Assembly (NCBI RefSeq): GCF_003205495.1
Contig: NZ_QJRX01000005.1
Location: 310,001-374,000 of the forward strand
Direction of reading: 5' to 3'
Origin: Aquipseudomonas alcaligenes
GTDB taxonomy: Bacteria > Pseudomonadota > Gammaproteobacteria > Pseudomonadales > Pseudomonadaceae
Length of the DNA stretch: 64,000 bases
The notes below the pieces were generated by a model. That model was not told the origin of the DNA. It saw nothing but the letters and a program-made list of their open reading frames with translations, and searched no databases. The translations under genes and the position numbers were made by a program. Of the stretch, positions 31,769 through 40,308 are shown piece after piece; the first letter of the stretch is position 1, and each line of letters opens with the position of its first letter.

Positions 31769-31929
31769 CTTCTTAGGTCTCCTGTAGGGAATCGGCACAC
31801 AACCGACAGCAAAGAAGTAAAGATGGCTTCCTTACTATCCGCCAGTTATAGGCAGTTTCCATACCAAGGTCCATAGGCCAATCACGCGGAGCGCGATAGT
31901 CTTGGCATTCGCACTCGGGATTTCTGCCT

Positions 31930-32427
31930 ATGACCCTTGCATTTTCCTCCCGCACCCCGCAGCAGGCACTGGCCGCCCTGCTCGATCACCACGCCCCGCA
32001 GCGCCTGCTGCTGGTCGGCGCCAGCCAGCCGCCGGCGCTCGGCGCCTTCCAGCAGGCCCACCCGGACGCCCTGCTGGCCCAGGCGCCGGCCGGTCCCTTA
32101 CCGGCGGAACTGGCCTCGCAGCGTTACGATCTGGCCCTGGTGGTGGACTGCCTGGAGCATCTGCCCAAGCGCACGGCCCTGGAGCTGCTGGGTGGCATCC
32201 GCAACCTCAATGCCAGCCGCCTGGCGGTGCTGGTCGACCTGGCTGCCTGCAACTGGCAGGAAACCGACTTCTTCGCCCTGGCCCTGCAGGCCAGCGAGCG
32301 CTTCCGGCGCGAGGGGCAGACGCTGACCCTGTTCACCTACGATCTGCGCGACTACAAGCAGGTGCCCGACTGGCTCAATGCCAAGTTCTGGGCCAACCCG
32401 GAAAACTTCGGCAAGTACTGGTGGTGA
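31930..32427 (+). CDS. DUF6231-like conserved protein
   Basis: A 165-residue cytosolic protein. The N-terminal [12 protein letters not shown] and the later [15 protein letters not shown] resemble beta strands of a Rossmann/methyltransferase-type fold. The C-terminal segment [24 protein letters not shown] is highly conserved among Pseudomonas homologues, as I recall. The name DUF6231 is given from memory. No glycine-rich SAM motif is complete, so enzyme activity is doubtful. Its stop lies 4 bases before the YchJ-like start, so the two are likely co-translated. Confidence 0.7.
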   Translation: MTLAFSSRTPQQALAALLDHHAPQRLLLVGASQPPALGAFQQAHPDALLAQAPAGPLPAELASQRYDLALVVDCLEHLPKRTALELLGGIRNLNASRLAVLVDLAACNWQETDFFALALQASERFRREGQTLTLFTYDLRDYKQVPDWLNAKFWANPENFGKYWW

Positions 32428-32431
32428 CTGC

Positions 32432-32902
32432 ATGAGCCAAGCCTGTCCCTGCGGCAGCGGTAGCGCGCTGGACGCCTGCTGCGGCCACTATCACCAGGGC
32501 ACCGCCGCCCCCAGCGCCGAGCACCTGATGCGCTCGCGCTACAGCGCCTATGCGCTGGGCCTGATCGACTACCTGGTGGCCACCACCCTGCCCGCCCAGC
32601 AGCCCGGCCTTGAGCGTGACAGCATGCGTGCCTGGAGCCTGGGCAGTACCTGGCTGGGACTGGAGGTGGAAGGCAGCGAGCTGATCGGCGCGCAGCCCGA
32701 GCATGCCTTCGTCACCTTCACTGCGCGCTGGCACGACGGCAGCGGCGAGCACAGCCATCGCGAGCGCTCGGCCTTCGTCCAGCGCGATGGCCGCTGGTAC
32801 TTCCTCGACCCCACGGTGCCCCTCAAGGCAGGGCGCAACGACCCCTGCCCCTGCGGCAGCGGGCAGAAGTTCAAGAAGTGCTGCGCGAGCTATCTGAGCT
32901 AG
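32432..32902 (+). CDS. YchJ family (UPF0225) protein with SEC-C motif
   Basis: A 156-residue protein with zinc-type cysteine motifs at both ends: [19 protein letters not shown] at the N-terminus and the SEC-C motif [16 protein letters not shown] at the C-terminus. Between them is an NTF2-like fold (residues about 30-125, with [11 protein letters not shown] and WLGLEV). The family is widespread and uncharacterised. The ATG is chosen because the N-terminal Cys motif begins right after it. It follows the DUF6231 gene by four bases. Confidence 0.9.
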   Translation: MSQACPCGSGSALDACCGHYHQGTAAPSAEHLMRSRYSAYALGLIDYLVATTLPAQQPGLERDSMRAWSLGSTWLGLEVEGSELIGAQPEHAFVTFTARWHDGSGEHSHRERSAFVQRDGRWYFLDPTVPLKAGRNDPCPCGSGQKFKKCCASYLS

Positions 32903-32930
32903 GAAAACTCTGCTTCATTTGTTGACCAGA

Positions 32931-32949
32931 ACCCGGCAGGCGGCCGGGT
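32931..32949 (+). promoter_or_regulatory. Leader hairpin before secreted-protein gene
   Basis: ACCCGGC-AGGCG-GCCGGGT forms a seven-base-pair stem ending six bases before the AAGGAG ribosome site of the gene at 32967. It may be a terminator for the upstream ychJ-like gene or a translation-affecting leader hairpin. There is no U-tract. Confidence 0.35.
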
Positions 32950-32966
32950 CCGACAAGGAGAAGCAG

Positions 32967-34076
32967 ATGCACAAGCACAGTGGAACCGCGGCCGCCCTGG
33001 CCGCCCTGCTATGGGTCGGTGCCGTCCAGGCCGATGATGTCCGGGTCGAACTGGGCAGTAGCGAGCGGGTCACCCGCCTGTTCGCCTTCCCCAACAACTG
33101 CAGCGTGATCTGTTACCGCGACTGGACCCTGGAACAGACCGCCGAGCACTACCTGGGGCAGAGCCTGCAACGCGACGGTTACGCCGCCGCCACGGTCAAG
33201 GTCAGCCGCGACGGCGACATGCTCAACGCCAGCTTCAGCGGCGTCCCCAGCGACTACGGCACGCCGCTGACCAACCTGCTGAACGCCGGCGACCTGGCCT
33301 TCGCGGGCGCCGACAAGCTCAACGGCGACGGCAAGTGGCAGTACAGCTGGTACTTCTTCCTGCCCCTGGGCATGGCCCTGGACAACCGCAAGAGCGTGGA
33401 ACTGCTGCATTTTCCACCGGATTATTCGCTGACCCAGGTCCAGGACTACCTGGAGTCCAAGACCACCGACCGCTGGGCCGCACTGCTCAGCGTGAACGGC
33501 GTGGCGGCGGCGCAGACACCGGCCTACCAGACCATCATCGACATCGCCCCGATCGCCGCACCAGCCAGCGCCGGCGGCGACCTGGAGGGCGTCTACGACT
33601 ACTTCACCGACTACCAGAAGACCATGGTCGCCCAGCTCACCGCAGGCGATGGCACCGCGCTGCCGATGGTCGCCTTCGGTGGCCCGGTGCGCACCTGGGT
33701 CAACAAGACCTACGACGCCAATATCGGCGTGCTGGGCCTGGACACGATCAGCCCGGCGCCGGGTCAGAACGTGCCGGTACTGGGCTCCAACCACCCGAGC
33801 TATATCTGGTACGCGGCCGACCCGGAGAACTATGGCGGCGACCAGGCCAAGGCCGACGCCGCCGGGCTCAAGGTGATGGGCCAGGACATCAGCGCCGCCT
33901 GCTGGCAGGCCGGCATGGGCCAGAACCCCAGCGCCGACCCGCAGCAGACCCTGAATGCCTGCACGCAGAAGTGGCAGGTCACCGACCAGGTGCAGACCTG
34001 CGAGCTGTTCTACACCTCGATCCGCAACCTGCCCCCCGAGCAGGCACAAGCCAAGTGCAGCACCAGCGAGAGCTGA
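32967..34076 (+). CDS. Secreted protein of unknown function
   Basis: A 369-residue exported protein I cannot place in a family. The signal peptide is MHKHSGTAAALAALLWVGAVQA, with cleavage near Ala22. The mature protein has an early Cys pair (NNCSVICYRDW) and three or more late cysteines (AACW, NACTQ, QTCELF, AKCST), suggesting disulfides in the periplasm. No repeats, lipobox or catalytic motif are evident. AAGGAG supports the start. Transcription ends at a strong hairpin before the convergent gene. Its neighbours are SEC-C and lipoprotein genes, which give no clear hint. Confidence 0.75.
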   Translation: MHKHSGTAAALAALLWVGAVQADDVRVELGSSERVTRLFAFPNNCSVICYRDWTLEQTAEHYLGQSLQRDGYAAATVKVSRDGDMLNASFSGVPSDYGTPLTNLLNAGDLAFAGADKLNGDGKWQYSWYFFLPLGMALDNRKSVELLHFPPDYSLTQVQDYLESKTTDRWAALLSVNGVAAAQTPAYQTIIDIAPIAAPASAGGDLEGVYDYFTDYQKTMVAQLTAGDGTALPMVAFGGPVRTWVNKTYDANIGVLGLDTISPAPGQNVPVLGSNHPSYIWYAADPENYGGDQAKADAAGLKVMGQDISAACWQAGMGQNPSADPQQTLNACTQKWQVTDQVQTCELFYTSIRNLPPEQAQAKCSTSES

Positions 34077-34088
34077 CGCCAGACGCAA

Positions 34089-34112
34089 CGAGGCCCGCAG
34101 ATGCGGGCCTCG
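34089..34112. terminator. Bidirectional intrinsic terminator
   Basis: CGAGGCCCGC-AGAT-GCGGGCCTCG, a ten-base-pair perfect stem with a four-base loop, lies in the 39-base gap between two convergent genes (stops at 34076 and 34116). It is followed by GGCTTATT on the plus strand. Strong candidate terminator for both genes. Confidence 0.8.
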
Positions 34113-34115
34113 GGC

Positions 34116-34679
34116 TTATTCCTGCAGTTTGAGGTGCGAGGTGTCCGGCGGCGGTGCAGCCGGCGCCGCCTTGGCCTGGCCCATGTCGCTGCCCACCGGC
34201 GCCAGGCTGAACTGCGACAGGTCCACCTTCGGCGCCTGGGCCTCGGGCTTGGCATCCTGCAGGTCGGCACCGACCGGGGCGATGCCGAAGTCCGGCGCCT
34301 CGACGTCGCTGAAGGCCGCCATGTATTCGTCACGCGGAATCACCCGCGCCGCGCTCCCGCCCTTCACCGGCGCGGCAGCCACTGTGGCGGCGGCCGGTGC
34401 CACCGGGGCCGGCGCAGCAGCCGGCGGCGGAGCCATCTCCACCTCCTCGACATCCAGCGCCTGCACTATGGCCAGGGCGCCGGCCCGCTCCATGGTCGCA
34501 CGGTACTTCTCGGCACCGGCGGCATCCAGCCCGCTCTTGATCACGATGCGCCGCCCGGAGAACAGCAGAGCGATGCGCTGGGCATCGGCCTGGAACAGCC
34601 GCGCCAGGTTCGCCTTCACCTGCTCCAGCGGCGCACCCGGCACCACCTGCCCGGCAAAAGCGATCTCGTAGAGGCTCAT
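34116..34679 (-). CDS. Hypothetical protein with Ala/Pro-rich linker
   Basis: A 187-residue cytosolic protein. Residues 1-75 form an alpha/beta module (LYEIAFAGQVVPGAPLEQVKANLARLF; SGRRIVIKSGLDAAGAEKYRATMERAG) like one seen at the N-terminus of several bacterial membrane-associated proteins. It is followed by a low-complexity Ala/Pro segment (about 82-115) and an acidic tail with short repeats of the form FxIAPVGAD / FSLAPVGSD. The ATG after AGGAG is used. The function is unknown. The repeated APVG motifs may be interaction sites, which is inference. Confidence 0.75.
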   Translation of the reverse strand: MSLYEIAFAGQVVPGAPLEQVKANLARLFQADAQRIALLFSGRRIVIKSGLDAAGAEKYRATMERAGALAIVQALDVEEVEMAPPPAAAPAPVAPAAATVAAAPVKGGSAARVIPRDEYMAAFSDVEAPDFGIAPVGADLQDAKPEAQAPKVDLSQFSLAPVGSDMGQAKAAPAAPPPDTSHLKLQE

Positions 34680-34787
34680 GGTCACACTCCTGTCCAATTC
34701 GGCCACCAGTATGGCGCAGTTTTTTTCCGCAAACAGCTCTGGCACCCAAGCAGGCGCTTGTTACACTGGCCCGGTCCTCGGAGAGAT

Positions 34788-35273
34788 ATGATGTTTTCTC
34801 AGGTGCGAACCACCATCACCTGCCTGTTCCTGCTGCTGGCACTGCCCGGTTGCTCCAGCTGGTTCGGCGATGCCTTCATCGAGCCGGAAGTGCGCCTGGT
34901 CAAGGTCGACGTGATCAAGGCCAAGCTGCTCGAACAGCAGTTCTCCCTGCGTTTTCGCATCGACAATCCCAACGCCGCCGAGCTGCCCATACGTCGTCTG
35001 AGCTACGCCGTGCAGCTCAACGGCACGCCCCTGGCCGAGGGCGAATCGAGCCAGTGGTTCAACGTGCCGGCCCGCGGCCACCACGAGTTCGAGGTGCCGG
35101 TGCGCACCAACTTGTGGCGCCACCTCAAGGGTATCGTCAAGGCCCTGGAAGATCCCGGCCGGCCCATCCGCTACAGCCTGCGCGGCGAGGTTAAGACCGG
35201 CCTGCTGTTCGGCCGCAGCGTGCATCTGCAGCGCAATGGCGAGATAATTCCCGGCGATCATATTCCGGAGTGA
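34788..35273 (+). CDS. LEA14/WHy-domain lipoprotein
   Basis: A 161-residue (160 from the second ATG) outer-membrane or periplasmic lipoprotein. The lipobox LALPGC gives a lipidated Cys21. The rest is one LEA type 2 (WHy) beta-sandwich domain ([34 protein letters not shown]). Bacterial members are linked to stress tolerance, but specific roles are unknown. Two adjacent ATG codons follow GGAGAG. The second, at 34791, has the better spacing. The stop (TGA) lies within the ribosome site of the next small gene, so the two are probably coupled. Confidence 0.88.
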   Translation: MMFSQVRTTITCLFLLLALPGCSSWFGDAFIEPEVRLVKVDVIKAKLLEQQFSLRFRIDNPNAAELPIRRLSYAVQLNGTPLAEGESSQWFNVPARGHHEFEVPVRTNLWRHLKGIVKALEDPGRPIRYSLRGEVKTGLLFGRSVHLQRNGEIIPGDHIPE

Positions 35274-35278
35274 GCCTC

Positions 35279-35476
35279 ATGACTCAGCAACCCCACGTCC
35301 ATGGCCCCGACTGCAACCACGACCACGATCACCACCACGATGACGGTCACGTGCACGGCCCGCACTGCAACCATCACCATCAGGAGCCGGTACGCAACCC
35401 GCTGAAGGAAGTCGGGCGCAACGACCCCTGCCCCTGTGGTAGCCAGAAGAAGTTCAAGAAGTGCCACGGCGCCTGA
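35279..35476 (+). CDS. Small His-rich SEC-C motif protein
   Basis: A 65-residue protein in two parts. The N-terminal 40 residues are extremely His/Asp-rich, with a repeated HVHGPxCNH motif ([18 protein letters not shown] and [12 protein letters not shown]), typical of metal sequestration or delivery (Ni, Zn or Co). The C-terminus is a SEC-C zinc motif ([18 protein letters not shown]), like that of SecA, YecA and YchJ. The ATG at 35279 has GGAG eight bases upstream, inside the end of the LEA14-like gene. Metal-handling is inference from composition. Confidence 0.85.
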   Translation: MTQQPHVHGPDCNHDHDHHHDDGHVHGPHCNHHHQEPVRNPLKEVGRNDPCPCGSQKKFKKCHGA

Positions 35477-35587
35477 CCTGAATGCCTCCGCCGGCAGGGC
35501 CCAGCCCCTGCCGCGCCCCTACTCCCCGGCGCATTCGCCCTCTACAATCCGCACCCATCATCCGTCTCCCTGCGCCAGGAGCCAGTC

Positions 35588-38113
35588 ATGGGTTCGCGCT
35601 TTCTCCGCCTCACCGCCCTAGCCACCCTCGGCAGCACCCTGCTGCTCGGCGGCTGCCAGTCCTTCCTCGACAGCCGCTATGCCAGCAGCGTGCACCCGGA
35701 CCAGGGCATCGTCCGCGTCCAGGGCCTGGCGCAGAGCGTGGTGGTACGGCGCAACCCGCTGGGCATGCCGCTGATCGAGACCACCACCTTCCACGACGCG
35801 CTGTTCGCCCTGGGCTATGTGCATGCCGCCGACCGCCTCAGCCAGATGGTCGGCATGCGCCTGCTGGCCGAGGGCCGCCTGGCCGAGATGAACGGCCCCG
35901 GCGTGCTGGAAATCGACCGCTTCATGCGTACGGTCAACCTGCGCGCGCAGGCCGAGGTGCTGTACAAGAACGCCTCGCCGCGCATCAAGAAGTTCTTCGA
36001 GGTCTACGCCCGCGGCGTCAATGCCTACCTGTTCCGCTACCGGGACAAGCTGCCGATGGACCTGGCCGAGAGCGGCTACCGCCCGGCCTACTGGAAACCG
36101 GAAGACTCGGTGCTGCTGTTCTGCCTGCTCAACTTCGGCCTGTCGGTCAACCTGCAGGAAGAGATCGCCGCCCTCAAGCTGGCGGACAAGGTCGGCGCCG
36201 ACAAGCTGGCCTGGCTGCTGCCGAGCTACCCGGACGAACCACTGCCCTTCGACGAGGCCGAGAAGCTGCGCGGCCTGAGCCTGAGTGGCCAGATTCCGGG
36301 GCTGGCCGCGGTGAACGACGCCGCCGGCCAGGTCGCCGCGCTGAACATGCTCGGCGTCGCCGCTTCCAACAACTGGGCCATCGCCCCGCAGCACAGCCGC
36401 AGCGGCAAGAGCCTGCTGGCCAACGACACCCACCTGCCGCTGTCCATGCCCTCGGTGTGGAACTTCGTGCAGATCCGCTCGCCGAAATTCCAGGCCGCTG
36501 GCGTGTCCATCGCCGGGGTGCCGGCGGTGGTCGCCGGCTTCAACGGCAAGCTGGCCTGGGGCATGACCATGGTCATGGGCGACAACCAGGACCTGTTCCT
36601 GGAGAAGCTCAAGCGCGAGGGCGGCCGCCTCTACTACCAGGCCGACGGCAAGTGGCAGCCGGCCCGCGAGCGCCAGGAGACCTTCTTCATCAAGGGCCAG
36701 CGGCCGATCCGCGAAACCATCTGGGAAACCCGCCACGGCCCGCTGCTCAACTCCGCCCTGGGCGAGCGCAAGTCGCCCCTGCAGCCGCTGCCCTTCACCA
36801 GCGGCTACGGCCTGGCCCTGCGCAGCATCCAGGCCGAGAGGGACCGTTCGATCGACGCCTTCTTCGACCTGTCCCGCGCGCAGTCGGTGGAACAGGCCTT
36901 CGAGGCCACCCGCGAAGTGCGCGCCATGGCGCTGAACATCGTGTTCGCCGATGCCCAGCACATCGGCTGGCAGGTCACCGGCCGCTACCCCAACCGCAAG
37001 CAGGGCACCGGCCTGGTGCCCTCGCCAGGCTGGGACGGCGCCTACGACTGGGACGGCTACGCCGACCCCATGCTGCATCCCTACGACCAGGACCCCATGC
37101 AGGGCTGGCTGGGTACCGCCAACCACCGCACCGTGCCACGCGGCTATGGCATGCAGCTGTCCAACTCCTGGTTCTACCCCGAGCGTGCCGAGCGCATCGC
37201 GCAACTGGCCGGGGCCGGAAGGCACGACCAGAAGAGCATGATCGCCATGCAGTACGACCAGACCACGCCCTTCGCCGGCAAACTGCAGGCGATGTTCGAT
37301 GCCCCGGGCATGGCCGAATCGCTGAAGCAGGCCATCACCGCCCTGCCCGCCCCGCAGCGCGCCAAGGCAGAGGAGGCGTACAAGCGCCTGATGGCCTTCG
37401 ACGGGCGCATGACCGCCACCTCGGCCGATGCCGCGCTGTACAGCGCCTTCCTGCAGGAGAGCTCCAAGGCCACCTTCCTCGACGAACTGGGCCCGGACAC
37501 CAGCCCGGCCTGGCAGGCCCTGGTGGATACCGCCAACAACAGCTACTCGGCCCAGGCCGACCACCTGCTGGGCCGCGACGACAGCCCGTTCTGGGACGAT
37601 GTGCAGACCGCACAGAAGGAAGACAAGCCGGCGATCATGGCGCGCAGCCTGGCCAGCGCCGTCACCTACCTGGAAGCCAAGCTCGGCGCCAATCGCAGCG
37701 CCTGGCAGTGGGGCAAGCTGCACCAGTACCGCTGGACCAGCAACGCCACCAAGATGGCGCCCTACCTGAGCGCCAGCCAGCGCAGCGGCATCGAGTCGAT
37801 CGGCAGCTACCTGGATCGCGGCCCCTACCCGGCCGGCGGCGACCACGGCACCCTCAACGTGGCCGCCTACGCGTGGGGCAACGACTTCGACGTGTGGCTG
37901 ATCCCGGCCATGCGCATCGTCGTCGACTTCGGCCTGCCCGAGCCGATGATCGGGGTCAACAGCTCCGGCCAGTCCGGCAACCCGGCCAGCCGGCACTATG
38001 CCGATGGCATCGAGGCCTGGCTCAAGGGCGGCTACATGAGCTTCCCGTTCCAGAGCGGCAACATCGACCGGGTCTACGGCAGCAAGCGCCTGCTGCTGAC
38101 CCCGGGCCGCTGA
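35588..38113 (+). CDS. quiP: QuiP-type acyl-homoserine lactone acylase (penicillin acylase family)
   Basis: An 841-residue Ntn hydrolase. The autocatalytic site is Ser260 in [12 protein letters not shown], which becomes the N-terminal nucleophile of the beta subunit (SNNW). The alpha subunit precedes it (about 24-240) and the beta chain follows. It is slightly shorter than QuiP of P. aeruginosa (about 847), and the neighbouring gene order agrees with PA1032. QuiP degrades long-chain AHL quorum signals. The N-terminus has LLLGGC with Cys23, a lipobox, so the precursor may be a lipoprotein. Substrate specificity is assumed from the orthologue. Confidence 0.88.
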   Translation: MGSRFLRLTALATLGSTLLLGGCQSFLDSRYASSVHPDQGIVRVQGLAQSVVVRRNPLGMPLIETTTFHDALFALGYVHAADRLSQMVGMRLLAEGRLAEMNGPGVLEIDRFMRTVNLRAQAEVLYKNASPRIKKFFEVYARGVNAYLFRYRDKLPMDLAESGYRPAYWKPEDSVLLFCLLNFGLSVNLQEEIAALKLADKVGADKLAWLLPSYPDEPLPFDEAEKLRGLSLSGQIPGLAAVNDAAGQVAALNMLGVAASNNWAIAPQHSRSGKSLLANDTHLPLSMPSVWNFVQIRSPKFQAAGVSIAGVPAVVAGFNGKLAWGMTMVMGDNQDLFLEKLKREGGRLYYQADGKWQPARERQETFFIKGQRPIRETIWETRHGPLLNSALGERKSPLQPLPFTSGYGLALRSIQAERDRSIDAFFDLSRAQSVEQAFEATREVRAMALNIVFADAQHIGWQVTGRYPNRKQGTGLVPSPGWDGAYDWDGYADPMLHPYDQDPMQGWLGTANHRTVPRGYGMQLSNSWFYPERAERIAQLAGAGRHDQKSMIAMQYDQTTPFAGKLQAMFDAPGMAESLKQAITALPAPQRAKAEEAYKRLMAFDGRMTATSADAALYSAFLQESSKATFLDELGPDTSPAWQALVDTANNSYSAQADHLLGRDDSPFWDDVQTAQKEDKPAIMARSLASAVTYLEAKLGANRSAWQWGKLHQYRWTSNATKMAPYLSASQRSGIESIGSYLDRGPYPAGGDHGTLNVAAYAWGNDFDVWLIPAMRIVVDFGLPEPMIGVNSSGQSGNPASRHYADGIEAWLKGGYMSFPFQSGNIDRVYGSKRLLLTPGR

Positions 38114-38119
38114 TCCCGC

Positions 38120-38160
38120 GACCGGCTGTTCGATCTCGACGCGAGTAGCCGGTCGTTTTT
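38120..38160 (+). terminator. Intrinsic terminator after quiP
   Basis: GACCGGCT (38120-38127) pairs with AGCCGGTC (38147-38154), followed by GTTTTT at 38155-38160. A classical Rho-independent terminator 6 bases past the quiP stop codon. Confidence 0.85.
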
Positions 38161-38196
38161 AAGTACCGTCCGATCTATCAGTCGGCACGCCAATCC

Positions 38197-38290
38197 TTAA
38201 ACAGTTTAAAAACAGCCCTTTACACTCGATTTGTCGCACTACACTTCAAATCGAGCGGCTAACCCCGCTCCCGGCGGGGCCTTTATTAGA
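38197..38290 (+). promoter_or_regulatory. Structured leader/operator region upstream of 38345 gene
   Basis: Within 95 bases there are three perfect inverted repeats: TTAAAC-A-GTTTAA (38197-38209), CTCGATTTG / CAAATCGAG (38225-38233 and 38247-38255, 13-base loop), and CCCCGC-TCCCG-GCGGGG (38263-38279) followed by CCTTTATTA. TACACT at 38221-38226 could be a -10 box. The arrangement suits an operator plus an attenuator, or a short stable RNA ending near 38290. No known RNA family was recognised. Confidence 0.4.
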
Positions 38291-38344
38291 ACCAAGAACA
38301 GCTGCCAGGCACCTGGCCCCGCCGGCACCCTTCGCGAGGGCTCC

Positions 38345-38824
38345 ATGGGAATTGCCGCCAGCGACCTCTGCCAGCATGTCATCCGCCCCACCCTGCTCTA
38401 CCTGGGGCGCCACTCCGCCAGCGCCGAAACCCTGCTCCTGGGTGCCGCGGCCAGCCAGTCGGCGCTCGGCAGCGCCCTCGGCGACCCGCACGGCCATGGC
38501 CTCTACCACATCAGCGCGCAGCGCCATCGCCTGCTCTGGGACCAGCACCTGGCGCGCGACCCAGACCTGGCCAGCCTGGTGCGCGGCCTGGCCAGCCAGC
38601 ACGCCTTCCTCGCCGCGCCGGAACTGGAGCTGGCGGTCAACCTGCGCTACGCCACGGCCATTGCCTGGCTGCTGGTGGAGGCCGAGCAGGCCGCCCTGCC
38701 GGCTGCCGACGACTTGCACGGCATGGCCCGTGTCTGGCGCCGGGTGTTCCAGCCGCATGGCCGGCTGCGCGACTACCTGCAGGCCTGGCAACACTGCGTG
38801 GTCGGCCACTACCACGCCGCCTGA
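38345..38824 (+). CDS. Hypothetical helical protein
   Basis: A 159-residue soluble, helical protein that I do not recognise. It contains LLLGAAASQSALGSALGDPHGHGLYHIS near residues 27-55, followed by LLWDQHLARDPDLASLVRGLASQ and a long hydrophobic helix LRYATAIAWLLVEAEQ. The pattern slightly resembles phage baseplate or structural proteins that test for a tail-associated peptidase, but there is no phage context here. The ATG follows GAGGG by four bases. An earlier in-frame start overlaps the structured leader and is unlikely. Confidence 0.55.
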   Translation: MGIAASDLCQHVIRPTLLYLGRHSASAETLLLGAAASQSALGSALGDPHGHGLYHISAQRHRLLWDQHLARDPDLASLVRGLASQHAFLAAPELELAVNLRYATAIAWLLVEAEQAALPAADDLHGMARVWRRVFQPHGRLRDYLQAWQHCVVGHYHAA

Positions 38825-38969
38825 AGCGCCACTTGTTGACCTATCAGTCAACTGCATGTGCATGATTTGATTAACGAATCTTCACGAAAAAGGCATTCCT
38901 GAGCGGTTGGCAAGCCCCGGCAAAAGGGGTAGCTTGCCGCCCTCGTTTTAGCTGTTCGTGAGCTTCCTA
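38825..38969. promoter_or_regulatory. Promoter region of fadL-like gene with palindromic site
   Basis: The gap has GTTGAC-CTATCA-GTCAAC (38835-38852), a perfect 6+6 inverted repeat typical of a TetR- or GntR-type operator, about 120 bases ahead of the FadL start. A TATTCC-like stretch and AT-rich DNA (38860-38895) lie between. It is a candidate operator for a fatty-acid or hydrocarbon regulator encoded elsewhere. The regulator is not identified. Confidence 0.5.
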
Positions 38970-40253
38970 ATGAAAAACCTCTGGTTGAAGACTTCCCTCG
39001 CGCTGGCCATCGGCGCGGTTTCCACTCACAGCCTGGGCAACGGAATTGCCATCAACGAACAGAGCGTCAGCGGCATGGGCACCTCCTTCGCCGGCCGCGC
39101 CTCGGCTGCGCAGGACGCCACCACCCTGTTCGGCAACCCGGCCGGCCTGAGCAAGCTGGAGCGCCCGGAAGTGGTCGGCGGCTTCGGCCTGGTCAAGGCC
39201 AACGTCGACATCGACGACTCCAGCGCCGAGACCCACAAGGGCGACATGGTTCCGCTGACCCCGGTGCCCTTCGCCTATTACGCCAGCCCGATCGACGAGC
39301 AATGGAGCTGGGGCCTGGGCCTGTACGTGCCCTACGGCCTGATCAGCGACTACGAGAAGAGCTTCGGCGGTCGCTACAAGGGCCTGTACAGCAAGGTGGA
39401 AGTGGTCACCCTGCAGCCGACCCTGAGCTACCGGATCAACGACCGCGTCTCCGTCGGCTTCGGCCCGACCTTCAACAAGATCAAGGGCAAGCTGACCAAG
39501 AACATCTACGACGGCGCCCTGGCCGGTCTCGGCGGCGCCGGCGACACCAAGATCAACATCAAGGGCGACGACACCGCCATCGGCTTCAACGCCGGCGTGC
39601 TGGTGGACGTCACCGAGCGCCTGGCCTGGGGCCTGACCTACCACTCCAAGGTCGACTACACCCTGGAAGGTCGCACCAAGGTGAGCGGCCTGGATGTCCC
39701 GCTGCTGGCCGCGGCGAACGGCGAGTACGACGCCACCCTGGACTTCACCACCCCGGAAAGCGTCGACACCTCGGTGACCTTCGAGCTGGACGAGCGCTGG
39801 ACCCTGTACGCCGGCGCCACCTTCACCCGCTGGAGCCGCCTGCAGGAAATCGTGGTGGAAAACGAGGGCACCCCCACCCTGCCGCTGCTGGGCAACCGTT
39901 TCGCCAGCGTCAGCGAAGAGCTGAAATGGCAGGACACCTGGTCCTACGCCATCGGCGCCGCCTACCAGCTCAACCCGCAGTGGGTGCTGCGCACCGGCCT
40001 GGCCATCGACCCGTCGCCGGCCGAGAACCAGCACCGCACCGTGCGCATTCCGGTGGGCAACCGCAAGGTCTTCTCGGTAGGCGCCGGCTGGTCGCCGAAT
40101 AGCGACCTGACCATCGACGTCGCCTACTCCTACCTGCGCGAAAGCAAGGCCTCGGTCAACCAGCCGGGCACCAGCCCCCTGGTCCCCGGCTACAGCGCCG
40201 AGTACAACAACAGCGCCCATGGCCTGGGCCTGCAGGCCACCTACCGTTTCTGA
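38970..40253 (+). CDS. FadL-family outer-membrane transporter
   Basis: A 427-residue 14-stranded beta-barrel of the FadL/TodX family that imports long-chain fatty acids or other hydrophobic compounds across the outer membrane. The signal peptide is about residues 1-25. The mature N-terminus (GNGIAINEQSVSGMGTSFAGRASAAQDATTLFGNPAGLSKLE) is the diagnostic hatch segment with the NPA motif. The C-terminal aromatic (Phe) is present (ATYRF). The ATG is four codons into the open frame and gives a clean signal. Flanked by a palindromic site upstream and a strong terminator downstream. Confidence 0.93.
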   Translation: MKNLWLKTSLALAIGAVSTHSLGNGIAINEQSVSGMGTSFAGRASAAQDATTLFGNPAGLSKLERPEVVGGFGLVKANVDIDDSSAETHKGDMVPLTPVPFAYYASPIDEQWSWGLGLYVPYGLISDYEKSFGGRYKGLYSKVEVVTLQPTLSYRINDRVSVGFGPTFNKIKGKLTKNIYDGALAGLGGAGDTKINIKGDDTAIGFNAGVLVDVTERLAWGLTYHSKVDYTLEGRTKVSGLDVPLLAAANGEYDATLDFTTPESVDTSVTFELDERWTLYAGATFTRWSRLQEIVVENEGTPTLPLLGNRFASVSEELKWQDTWSYAIGAAYQLNPQWVLRTGLAIDPSPAENQHRTVRIPVGNRKVFSVGAGWSPNSDLTIDVAYSYLRESKASVNQPGTSPLVPGYSAEYNNSAHGLGLQATYRF

Positions 40254-40264
40254 CGGCAGGCAGC

Positions 40265-40292
40265 AAAAAGCCGGGCGATTGCCCGGCTTTTT
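40265..40292. terminator. Bidirectional intrinsic terminator between fadL-like and gpx genes
   Basis: AAAAAGCCGGGC-GATT-GCCCGGCTTTTT, a perfect twelve-base-pair stem with A- and T-runs on the two sides, lies between converging stop codons. It should terminate transcription in both directions. Confidence 0.9.
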
Positions 40293-40308
40293 CGTTTCCG
40301 CCCCATCC

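Noticed and set aside
34723..34733. T-run as part of a terminator or promoter
   Set aside because: TTTTTTTCC near 34723 has no adjacent stem. It lies in the divergent spacer and was not annotated.
38345..38824. Possible phage structural gene
   Set aside because: Only a vague compositional resemblance. No phage neighbours, integrase or att-like direct repeats, so it is reported as hypothetical.
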